Below, in pieces: positions 1 to 10,300 of a stretch of 64,000 bases of DNA; the stretch's first letter is position 1, and each line of letters starts with the position of its first letter. The stretch is from Drechslerella dactyloides (taxonomy: Eukaryota > Ascomycota > Orbiliomycetes > Orbiliales > Orbiliaceae). The stretch lies in NCBI GenBank assembly GCA_020064725.1, contig JAGTWJ010000002.1, forward strand, positions 4,526,001-4,590,000. The letters are read 5' to 3'. The notes under the pieces were generated by a model. The model made no database searches. It was given only the letters and a program-made list of their open reading frames with translations, and was not told the DNA's origin. Both the position numbers and the translations under genes were made by a program.

Positions 1-1328
1 CAAATATTTGCATCATTTGTTGGCCAACCTACCTCCCCCACCGCCGCTTGACATATTCGGAGCTGGATATCAGGACTTCCTACAGTCTCCATTACAGCCC
101 CTAGCTGATAATCTAGAGAGTATGACATATGAGGTATTCGAAAAAGATCCGGTCAAATACGATCAGTATGAGAAGGCCATCAAACTGGCGTTGGAGGATC
201 TAAAAAATAAGGGAGTTGAAAATATGTAAGATGCAGCCCACTTTGTCACCTTAGTAATGCCAACATCCGGTTTACTGAATCTCTTCAATAGCTGCGTCGC
301 TGTTGTAGGGGCTGGGCGTGGACCTCTAGTCACTCGTTGCATAAGAGCTGCGACCAATGCCAGCCTAGACATCCAGCTATTCGCTATTGAGAAAAATCCC
401 AACGCCTACGTCCATCTGATGAAGATGAACCGGGATGTTTGGGATGGCCAGGTAACACTTGTCAAGACGGATATGCGAAAATGGAAGCCTCCCTCACACA
501 TGCACATTCTGGTCTCTGAGCTCCTCGGCTCCTTCGCGGATAACGAGCTTTCTCCTGAATGTCTCGACGGTGTACAGCATGTTCTTGACCCAGAGGTTGG
601 GATCAGCATACCTCAATCCTACACAGCGCACTATACACCAATAATGGCACCCAAACTCCACGGGGATCTGTTGAGCCGTGCGCCTTCTACGCCGGATGTG
701 TACGAAGTCCCCTATGTGGTGATGCTTACGGCTATCGACTTTCTCTCTTTGGATCTGGAAGGCAATGTAAACATCGAGCAAGCATGGGAGTTTACACATC
801 CAGCAGACGAATTGGAACATGACGGTGGCTTCAACGACCACAATCAAAGGGAGTCATTCTATCTGTTCCCGATCCCAAGGCGAGGCGTCATTCATGGAAT
901 CGCAGGATACTTTGAATGCGTTCTATACAAGAATGAGAGCTCGATTGTTGAGCTTAGCACTCGACCTGATACAATAGATGCGAAGAGCAAAGATATGATT
1001 TCATGGTTCGCGATATATTTTCCCTTAAAGGTAAGAGTGTTGAAGATGCAACTTATATCTTTCGATGGAGGCAAGCTAACGGTCTTCTCAGGTACCAATG
1101 CCTGTACCGGATAGATCCGAAACGCAGGTTTCTTTCTGGCGAAATACGGATGGCAGAAAAGTTTGGTACGACTGGATGGTCGAAACATTTGCCTTCATTC
1201 CAGACCCTAAAACCTTCCCGGCTTTGACGTCGGCTAGCCCCTCATTCGACAGTATTCCGTTGAACAAACGAGTACTTATCGCAGCCTCAGAGATCCACAG
1301 TAGCAGGAAGAACGGCTGCCTCATGTGA
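1..1328 (+). CDS. PRMT5/Skb1-type protein arginine methyltransferase, C-terminal part (5' end outside window)
   Basis: Exons read as <1-225, 292-1030 and 1092-1328, with introns of 66 and 61 bases that restore one continuous frame. Type II arginine methyltransferases of this family symmetrically dimethylate arginines of histones, Sm proteins and signalling proteins using S-adenosylmethionine. The sequence shows the family block GAGYQDFLQSPLQPLADNLE, then the SAM-binding motif VVGAGRGPLV, the double-E loop SELLGSFADNELSPECLDG with both glutamates, and the C-terminal beta-barrel ending in KVWYDWMVE followed by a stop at 1326-1328. The first intron ends after a CTGAAT branch-like site (tag at 289-291) and joins AT to C to make an isoleucine just before the SAM motif. 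The N-terminal TIM-barrel part lies upstream of the window. Family assignment is very secure; exon borders are inferred. Confidence 0.95.
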
Positions 1329-2230
1329 TATCATCCCCGTCTTACCGCGATTGACTGTATGTGGAGATTTTGCACTCCATCAGCGGTATATCATTATTTC
1401 AGTTATGCTTGGATGATATCGAAGGAGGGTAGGAGGCAATGCAACTAATTAGATCAGTATTTTGAATGTGAAATAATGAACATGCCTATAAATATATCGA
1501 TATTCTGGTTAGGACTTGAGCAGTGGCCTACTTAATGAGGCCCCACACTTTGGTACGACCATAGCAATACATATAAGGTTATTCCAAATTATCAAGACTC
1601 GCTTTCCCGCGATGTTTTTGGCAGCGCTATCAACGAAATTGGGATGATTTCACGAACGTTCGAACTGTGCAGAGTCTACTCTCTGCGCATCAACGACAGC
1701 AGCAACCAGTCGTGCCCGCACCGAGCAGTAAAGGCGAACAAAATCTTAAGACTCTCTTATATTCCAGTTCACAGATATCTCCACATGCATGACGAAAGCA
1801 AGACACCCACACCGACGGAATACAATACTTCGTCTTACTTCTATTATAATCCACAAGCTTGGTCGTATAAATGCTGAATTAATATTTGACATAGAAATAA
1901 TATTATAGGATTACTTATTTTCGAACTCTACAATATGACTCTTCGCATATGAGCCCTTTCTTCTCATTTTATGCCCTTACCAGTTCAGTAGATCTACATT
2001 CCTGATGTATCTTATTTTATTGTCTCGTAAATCGGACGCGGTCCGTTCTGTCTAGTCTAATTCCATTTTATTAAGGCTTTTAATTTTGATAAGTGATTTA
2101 AATTGTTTGGCACTACGTGTACCACCTTCAAGTTTCGTGAATGTCCGCCCCACGCGCAGGTGAATCTGCCATCGTTCGACCAAATGGTCTGAACTTTGGT
2201 GCTTAAGTGCGAGGTGTTGAGCATAGTGAT

Positions 2231-2440
2231 CTTTTTGAAAAATCTTCTGGAATAGTCGATTGCTGCATGCCTAACCAGGGCCCACTCCGCGGCACTTTGT
2301 TATTCTACGGCCCAGACAAGCACTACGGGTTGGAGTTGAGGTACATTAGCTACCGCAAGATCTCAAGCCCCTCGCTTCAGTTGAAAGCATTCCTTGAGAA
2401 ATTCGAACCAACACACTTAAATTTAGGGACCAAGGCGCCA
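2231..2440. repeat. Degenerate repeat, copy 1 of pair A
   Basis: The right end aligns base for base with 3811-3867. Both carry gcccctcgc, then ttga.agcatt and a ttgagaaattcgaa core followed by cgacacactt or caacacactt, with differences mostly A/G and C/T. The left end (cttctggaatagtcgattgctgc) matches 3651-3674 (tcctgtgggatgatcgactgctgc). The middle is poorly conserved. Confidence 0.6.
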
Positions 2441-2539
2441 CTTATAAAAGTCGTTTCCTTATGTTGGAATGGAAACTGAAATGCAAAGTTCTTGACGTCC
2501 AAATTGTACACGCTTTTCATCTTGGTACTATGGATCTAG

Positions 2540-2935
2540 TTAAATACATAGCGGCCTTCAAGAACACTTGCCTTATATGTTCTCTATCAAATCCACGATA
2601 ATCTTAGACAACATGTAAGTTGCTCAATGTTACTAGAAACCGAATATCCTGTCCGCCCAGTTGGGACCCGACGGTCGACTTCTTGATAATTATGTTGTTC
2701 GCCTCCGTCGAATGTGCGTGTGAGCAGGTCGCCGAGCTGAAGTTTAACCTCTTTTTCTGTATTGTAGGGAGATATACTATAATTACGTACTCAATTTATT
2801 TAACTCGACAATATTACTTTTCTCTAAATCCCTACTCTCCCCTCTGGCTTTTATTTTATCTGGGGCTATAGATGGTGGCCTATTGATGCTCTTCACTATA
2901 TTCTCATATAGAGGGATACTGGAGTCGCTCTGGTT
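2540..2935. repeat. Mutated partial copy of the 3' end and downstream flank of the rhodopsin-domain gene
   Basis: The segment 2787-2932 aligns without gaps to about 4944-5088, which covers the last coding bases of the minus-strand rhodopsin-domain gene. Shared stretches include ctcgacaata, tattg.tgctcttcactat and atactggagtcgctctg. Almost all differences are transitions (C/T or G/A, in both directions). Weaker similarity continues to the left, pairing 2560-2600 with 4718-4755. The copy cannot encode the protein. It is best read as an old duplication later altered by RIP or by drift. Confidence 0.7.
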
Positions 2936-3640
2936 AGGTTAAGCATCAAAGGGGGTATCTTGTTAAGACTTTGAAGAGCTACTCGGAAACTTCTTCATCT
3001 GGGAATCTGGATGCATCGAGTACTGTAACCTAGGACTTCGCTCTAAGACCAGGCAGATTTGACCTCAGAGTTCCATTTTCAACACGCGTGTGAGTAGCCA
3101 TAACTTTAATTGGGCCCGGGGTCTAATGAGCTACGTGCGTCCAGCTTCTGGCCCGCGAGACAACTAATGAGGCTGTGAGACTATATCTTGCTCCCGAAGT
3201 ATTTTGTCTAAACCGTATTCTGGGGAGCTGCATGTTATATTCTCGTGAGCAGGCCAATACATTAAGCCTATATTAAAACTTAAATTTAATTTATTAGAGA
3301 AGGGCACCAACACCGGAACTGCCACCAGCATATTTCCTTAAGTTGAACGATTCGCATCCCCTAGCTGCTTAGGCGCGGTGTCGCTACTGTGCTGCGCGTA
3401 AATAGGCATTATAATGCCACCGCCCGTGTCAGCAACCTCATCAAGAAATACAGTCATTCATGTTAGAATGCAACCCGATCTCGAGCTTCGCAGAAACACG
3501 TTAACGCTTGGCGACAACAAAGGGAAAGGTGCTATGGAGGTGGGCCCCGTCGAAAACCTTTCTGCCCCTGGCCTTCGCTGTTGTCCCCACGGGCCCACCA
3601 TCGAGCTATGTTATTTTCTATTTCATTCTTACCATTATTC

Positions 3641-3880
3641 TACTTTTAAGAATCCTGTGGGATGATCGACTGCTGCCTAATTACGGTCCGCCCGGTGGTA
3701 TTGCACCCCACATTCGTCACGTCAAGATATCATACCGTTTGAACGATCATTAATTAATCTAGGGTTGGATGGGCCCGGGAAGGTGCCGGTAGTTACCACA
3801 AGAGATCATGCGGGCCCCTCGCGTTGGTTGAGAGCATTCTTTGAGAAATTCGAATCGACACACTTCCTAAATTTTAAATA
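3641..3880. repeat. Degenerate repeat, copy 2 of pair A
   Basis: Partner of 2231-2440 (see that entry). It carries the ttgagaaattcgaatcgacacactt core near its right end. Sequence just beyond it (taaataaggtaacgttcatg, about 3876-3895) resembles taaataaacgttcatg at 4575-4590, so a third partial copy may lie directly downstream of the small secreted gene. Confidence 0.55.
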
Positions 3881-4068
3881 AGGTAACGTTCATGATGCTT
3901 CTAAGTTTATAAGTGAAGAACATTCTTGAGTAGGTTGAATATGGGTAGCTGCCTAGCATGTAATCTCCCTTAAAAACTTGACACAATTTGTGAATGTCTA
4001 TGGGATGTCTTGTGCATATTCTATATATTGATATCACTCTCGTAATTACGGATATCGCGATGCTGTAG

Positions 4069-4076
4069 TATAAATA
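4069..4076 (+). promoter_or_regulatory. TATA box of the small secreted-protein gene
   Basis: A clear TATAAATA stands 148 bases upstream of the ATG at 4224, with a pyrimidine-rich stretch (tcatttctcc) between them. Position and sequence fit a core promoter and support the downstream gene being expressed. Confidence 0.5.
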
Positions 4077-4223
4077 GGGCTTCTCTGGCCACGGATCTTG
4101 AGCTTACTGTCATTTCTCCTTATATACAATTTACGATACCTCTAAACAAAGTCTTCTAGGTTAATAATAAGACCAAAAATCTCATAACCTCTCTCGTATA
4201 CATCGCCATATTACCCCATAACC

Positions 4224-4559
4224 ATGCTTGTTGGAAACGAAAAAATGCTCTCGTATAAATGGCTTCTTGTGCTTACCGCTCTTGTCCTTCCGATCACCGC
4301 CGCACCATTACCCCGACCTCAACTTCCAGGCATTGAGGACACTCTCGGTGCTGTCAAAGATGTTGTTGGTGACGTATGTATAAAAAAGGCTAATCAAATA
4401 CATAATGTTAATTGCTTCTAGAATCTTGAATTTAGTTAACATTAATATACTGTGCCATAGGGTCTTCAAGAGCTACCTGGTCTCGCAGGGCTATCAAACG
4501 GGCTCCAGAATGGGGCAGCCGCCAACTTCGGCAACACACCGCTCATCAACGCCCACTGA
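4224..4559 (+). CDS. Small secreted protein, 82 residues, function unknown
   Basis: Exons are 4224-4373 and 4461-4559, joined across an 87-base intron (gtatgt...ccatag) in phase 0, and the frame then ends cleanly at TGA 4557-4559. Residues 8-27 form a strong signal peptide (core WLLVLTALVLPITAA, likely cut after ITA). The ATG at 4245 (residue 8) would give a more typical leader and may be the true start. The mature part is about 55 residues, starts with a proline-rich stretch (PLPRPQLPGIEDTLGAV), then LPGLAGLSNGLQNG, and has no cysteine. I do not recognise the family. A TATA box lies upstream, and the gene sits between RIP-like repeats and a membrane protein gene, a setting typical of fast-evolving secreted genes. 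An effector-like role is only inference. The small size means a chance frame cannot be excluded. Confidence 0.6.
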
Positions 4560-4937
4560 AGGAAAAAAAACACTTAAATAAACGTTCATGTTGAGGTTGT
4601 GGAATCTAGGTTGTCTCGCAAGCTGGACTGCCGTACAACCGGCGAAGCCGGTGTGCCGTAGGCAGGCAGTTTAGTTTACGAAACAGGAATCTAGATTTGG
4701 TTAGGCATAGAGGGCTTCAATGATACTTACCTTATGGATTCTCTATAATTTGATTTATGATGTACCTAATTACTCAAATATTATCAAGATCCTAACATCC
4801 TACCTGCTTAGTTAACATCTACCCGGTACCTGGTAATCAGATGATGGTTCGCCCCCGTCGATCGAGTGTGAGCCAACCGACGAGCTGAAACCTACCTGCC
4901 TTTATATAAGTATATACCATATATAGACATGCTATGG
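4560..4937. other. Intergenic spacer with a hairpin
   Basis: Spacer between the small secreted gene and the tail of the rhodopsin-domain gene; no coding sequence seen. It contains an imperfect inverted repeat at 4628-4670 with a perfect core ACCGGC-gaa-GCCGGT (4638-4652) and outer arms ACTGCC/GGCAGT. It also contains the left part of the sequence that has a mutated copy at 2540-2700. Confidence 0.5.
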
Positions 4938-6550
4938 CTATTTACTCAACGCGTTTGTCTCGACAATAACACCTTTCTCCAGGTCTCTATTCTTCCCTCC
5001 GACTCCTGCTTCATTCGGAGGCGTAGATGACAGCCTATTGGTGCTCTTCACTATGTCCCCATATAGAGGAATACTGGAGTCGCTCTGCCAGCTTGCCTGA
5101 CGAGCTCCAAGCTTCCATCTTCCAGCCGGCCGAGCCGTCATCAGGCCCGCCGGGTCTACCAGCTTTGTAGGATCGGAACAAGGACACTGTCCAGTGTTTT
5201 CTGCACTGACTGCGCCTCGTACTACTTCATTTCCGCGGTTACCGTCAGACCTTTTGGCATCCGGATCGTTTCCCTTCTCACCACCAGAAGACTTCCTCTC
5301 ATTATCACCACCGTCAGAAAGCCCAGCCCCGCTCAGCCGCCGGAAGCTGAATCTCCGAAGGCCGGGGATCACCTTCGCCATCAGTGGCTTCAATGCTGGC
5401 AAACACCCGCAGATTATGGCGACGTCGCATTCCACAGCGGTAAGAATATACATCGTCGGCCCAACCCACGTGTTATCGTACGTCCGGTTCAACACGCTCG
5501 TCAGCTGCCATACCCGCAGCCAGCCAGCAATGCACACCAGTCCACCGAGCGAGAATAAGACCGCAAGGCTGATGCGTTGCCGCAAAGGTAGCTGTAACCT
5601 CAACATGTCCTTTATCGGCAGCAAGAAAACGTACAGGTCACTCAAGCTGTTGAGCACCGCGTTTGCAATGTGTGCAGCATATTCATCGATGCACCTCGCC
5701 TCCGGGAGGGTTAGATCCCAATAGGCCCTTATGGGATGGCATTGGAATATAACGACGAAGAGGAAGGAGACGCCTGTGGCGATGACGAAGAACATGCCAA
5801 AGTGGACGAGTCGGCGGAAGGTTGGCGAGACGGAGAGTCGGAGGTAGAAGTAGAGGATCGAGAGCTTCAGGGTCGAGGTGCTCAGAATGAAGAATATTTC
5901 GGAGCAGAAGGTCATCTGGCGCATTGGTATTATCCAATGAGGCCTGACATCCCATATGTGCATACCTGCTCGTCGTCGGAGTCAGCAGGGTCAGCTTTAG
6001 TTCAAATCTACAATTCGGACAGTCCACAAGCCCAAGATAATATTGGCGTACCATACCCATATCGTGTCGCATTCAACTCTACTGTTGTCAAACCGATGGC
6101 AAACAGCTATTAAGAAGATTAATATCCTGATCAGCTAGTGCCTTACGGATCATAGACCCCTGATGTCTTTATCGGTAAGTGTGGACTCACCAGCGCAACT
6201 GCGACTCCCCAATCATCCCAGCCGGCCTTCCAAAGGGGACTCATCATCCATATACGAACGTAAAGCCGCAATAACACAGCTGAAACTGCAAGCCCCAGGA
6301 GAACCAGCTCCCACGCAAACAGTTGTGTGTGTTTCGTCTCCGGATTAACAAAGTTTGGCGGAGGCCATGAGGCTACAATCTCTGGCGAGATCGACTCTGA
6401 AAGAAGCGGATTATGACCACTGAAAGGGAAGCTGCCGTGAACAGTGACTCCGGTGGCATTCATGAGTAGGGGCAGCAAATCAGAGCTGCTGGAAGCATTG
6501 TTGGTAGCATGAGCCGCCCGCGATATCGCGCTTAAGCCGGCCATTATCAA
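4938..6550 (-). CDS. Fungal rhodopsin-domain integral membrane protein (SAT4/Pth11-like family)
   Basis: Exons (minus) are 6550-6191, 6106-6052 and 5965-4938, with introns of 84 and 86 bases and a predicted length of 480 residues. The short second exon joins so as to read RYGYG-MHIWDV, the family signature GxGxHIWDV. Membrane segments follow in the family order. They include one around LVLLGLAVSAVLLRLYV, one around EIFFILSTSTLKLSILYFYLR, one starting FFVIATGVSFLFVVIFQC, ISLAVLFSLGGLVCIAGWLR, and the last ending in DVAIICGCLPALKPL. The C-terminal 140 residues are cytoplasmic, polar and low in complexity. Members of this large family are fungal plasma-membrane proteins of mostly unknown ligand; some act in surface sensing. 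The 3' end has a mutated duplicate at 2.5-2.9 kb. The start at 6550 could be replaced by the methionine two codons later. Confidence 0.85.
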
Positions 6551-7313
6551 AGTTCAGTATTGTAGTTAGTGAACTTGTGTTGACCTTGTGGTATCTCGCC
6601 GGGTGCCGTTAGACATGCATAATAATGCATGATCGATAGGATGATGACTTTCAGGGCCTTCGAAGCCTTTCAAAGTCGAGAGAGCGACGTTGTAAAGTGA
6701 TAAGGAACTTGAAGTTGAACTGCTTATTAAAATATCGATACATTCGAAGTAGTGTGTCTATTAGTTTCTTGCGCGGGTCCACCAAACGCGAACTCCATCT
6801 TGCCAAACCATATGAGCAGATATTCGCCCGCATTCGGCAATAGAGCAACTTCATACTCTATTCCCGCTGGGAACGACCAAGTTAACGCTCCCGGCTTCTG
6901 TACAGGCGATCTTCAAAAATTACAGAAAGGTACGCCGAGAAAGGAACGCCGCATGTAAAAAATTCAAAATAACGCCAGTGCTATGCTGTAGGTGAAACTG
7001 CCGGACATAAAATTACATTCGCTGAATGGTATAATAAGCGGTAACGTATGTGATAAGAAAGGGAGGGGAAACATGGATGAAGGGTGGGAAAGGAGGAGAA
7101 TTAAGTATGACAAGACTGTGTGCCTAAGACGCGAATGACATTGATTGCCCTCTTCGAGATCAAAGAAAAAAAACCGGCCGCATGTCCTCGATTGTTAGAA
7201 AACACAGACGCGAGGATAGGTTGCATAAAGCGAAATAGTCAGGCATGAATACAATCAACATCGATAACAAGGCCTTGGGAGCAGGCGCTACCGCAGTCAT
7301 CACTCATTAGTCA
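6551..7313. other. Intergenic spacer
   Basis: Nothing coding is supported. This holds the promoter of the minus-strand rhodopsin-domain gene (near 6551-6700) and the 3' side of the minus-strand C2H2 gene. A short A run (7163-7172) is the only notable simple sequence. Confidence 0.5.
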
Positions 7314-10300
7314 TCAGGTCGCCTTTTCCTTCCCTTTGTCCTCACCCTTCTTTTTCTCTTTATCGCTCTTGGCGACAGGAACTGCAGGCAGAACGCTCAG
7401 GTCCTTCGTTAGTTTCTTAGACTTTATGGGATGTCCCTTATGATCATCGTACGCGGACCCCTGGATCGGGGGGATTGCGATATCTGATTCGTCCATACCC
7501 GCACCGATTCGTTCCGCCCGAGCCTGTTCATCTTCTAGAAGCTTCTTTTCATCCGGCAGCCCGTTTTCGAACTCGTGAGCGAGTCTAAATTGTGAAGTTG
7601 AGGGAAATCCTGGCGGTGGAGTAAATTTATAGCCAAAGGGCGCAGGTGTGATAACAGGAGTGATGGAACGCCCATCTCTATCCCGAGACATTGAACGGAT
7701 TCGGCCTTCCACAGAGTGTGCTGAGGATCCGCGAGAAACCGAACGAGCTTTAGGGGCCAAAAATCAGCATCTCCGTCGCGTTGACTCTCAGATGATAACT
7801 CTAGGAAAAGAAGCATGCCAGTCTTGGTACTAGGAATCACACATACCAGTTTTGACGCTCATGCCTTCACCCAACCTGTCCTTAAGCAGCTTGAGATGCT
7901 CGCCTAGCACGTGGTTATCCCAGGCTTGCCCAGTCCCGAAATTGAGCCGCTTTCTATGCGATTCTATGACCTTTTTCCCCGTCTGTGGATCTTGTGAGAC
8001 AACAGGAATAAGGCTACCACAATCTCCCCAGCAGCACGGGAGGACGCCTTGACTATTCTCGGACTTATGCTTCCCTACTAGATGCCGGCGAAGTGTGTCA
8101 AGATTTTGAAGCTCATGATCGCATTTATCCCATTGGCATTTGAAAACCGGTAATAGGGACGTCCGGCCACTTGATTCGTGTGGGCTTCCTGGGTGCCGCG
8201 AATGAGGAGAATCACCATGTTTACGCTTCTTTCCTCCCCCATCTCCTCCGCTGCCATTACTGCCACCTCTTAAGGAGTTGATATTTACGCGGGTGACAGC
8301 ACCGTACTTGTGGGCATTGGCAGCGGTAGATGAGTCTGTGCCTGGGGTGTGAGTGCGGACTGCGCCTGCCCCAGCTAGAGTAGCTCCTCCGCCCCTGCCA
8401 CCTCCCCGTGGCGTACCTCTACTTCCTCTTGGTCTCCCGCGTTTGCCCCTGATCTTTCCATCCGAAGATGGCGATGGCACAGGCGCAGGCACAGACACAG
8501 ATGTATGTTCTGTCCTCAATGTGCCGGGTGTGAAGGGAACAGGATCTCGAGTCCGGCCTCTGCTCTCTTCCTCATCAACAACATCATTCTTCTTGCTCTT
8601 CTTTTCTTCCCCGGGTAGCGGTGCAGGAGGCGGATCATACAAATCCCAAGGTATCTGAGCGAGATCTGTATTATTATCGAATGTTTCTGGATGAAGTCTC
8701 TTGAGGATAGCCAGGCGGCTGTTCAGACCCTCGTAATGCGGATGGCGGCCAGTTGCTAGTAGTACAGCGTGGACAATCGTTTGAGGATCGTAAGTGTTGC
8801 GCCGAAGAGCGTATTTCTTATCAAATGCGGGGGCCTTCGGGAGAACAACTTTCTGTGGGGGTGGGGGCTGCGGTATTGGCGGGCGGCTTGAGGGGAGAGT
8901 CATCGGGGCGGGAGGCGCGGCTGGTTGAGGTGACGACTCGAGGGTCTCAAATTTCGTGACCTGGGCTAGTAATTTGGATGTGAGCCTGTTCAGAACGGAA
9001 TTGTGCTCCTCAGCGTAAGCCGGAACAGAGAACGTAGTCGTGGCGGGAGGGCCGTAGAAATTCTCCAGACGGGATTCGGGCGGAGGCACTACTGTTGGGC
9101 TATCTGAACGTTAGCAGATGGTATGTTGGAAGCTCGAGGAACGTAAATACCTTGCATCCGGCATGGCCTCCTCGCGAGTAGCAGGGGGGAAGCTCGGCTG
9201 GGGTGCGACAGGCGCTTGTGACTCAGGCACCGCAACGACCAATGCAGGTGTATGATGAGTTTCGATATGAGTTTCGTTGTGGGTCTGGGTCTTCGGCGTT
9301 TGCGACCTCTTCGACATTGATACACGCTTATAGGACACCGTCTTCTTCGTCGTTTTCTTTTCTGACATAGGCAGAGGGATAGGAGCCGGAGCCGGAGAAG
9401 GCAACGGGGCGGGAGCAGGGGTGACATTTTGCTCCTCTGAACGGACATTCGATTCAGGTTGGCTGAAGTGGGGAGTGTAAACCTCGCGGAATATCATGGA
9501 CGGGGCGACAAAGTTTTGTGACGGATCACGGCTGTTATCCATGGGCGGGAAACTAGGAATTGAATCTTTAATGTTCCTAGGATTAAAAGACTTGATGGAT
9601 TGAGGTGTGAAGAATTGACTAGGGTTCTCCATGGAATGAGATGCTGATGAGGTCTCGGGGCAGACGCCGAATGCCGATGTAGAGTTTGAAGAGAGAACGG
9701 TGGGAGCAGGCGGTGTTGCAGCAGATATAGCAGGAGCAGCAGTTGTCTTGGTTGGCTTGCCACCAGCAGCACTATCCGTCCCTGATGTCTTTAATAACTC
9801 GGTTGCGAGTTTGTTCCTCTCGAATTTGTATCCTTTGTTCTCGAGCTTCTGGCATAACTCCGTAAACGTAGGGCCAACGTCCAACAAACTCATGATGAAC
9901 GACTCCGAACATTTCTGTCTATGGTTCGTGAAAAACTGTGAAGCCATCTTCGATAACGCAACTTTCTGGGTTGCTGGCCAGACTGTTTTCTGAGCTTCGG
10001 AAGCGGCGCTTCCAGGTATTGGAGTGTTTCTCCCAGCATCAGACGGAGGCGCGGCGGGCGTCGGTTGCCGAGCTGGCTGTCGCGTCGGCTTGGCTAAGCT
10101 AGCTACTCCTTGATTTGGACTGTTCATACCAGGCGTGCTTGTCGACGTCGACATTGGTAGCGGAGCAGCAGGTTTACCACCGGTTGCGGCTGGGCCGGAC
10201 CGCTTTACGTTCTCCCAAACCTGCTGGAAGGCTGTGGGGTCTTTCGCTTGATATTCCCGCATCTTCTCTACCATCTCTCGCATGTGCTGCTCCATGAAGG

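Larger units (their letters stand above)
1329..4223. other. AT-rich gene-poor block with degenerate repeats
   Basis: No convincing coding sequence is seen in about 2.9 kb. Base composition is lower in GC than the flanking genes, and the open frames are short and lack recognisable motifs. The block contains diverged copies of sequences found again nearby (2231-2440 with 3641-3880; 2540-2935 with 4700-5092), differing mainly by transitions. This is the appearance expected of fungal repeat-induced point mutation, although no test of dinucleotide ratios could be run here. Confidence 0.6.
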
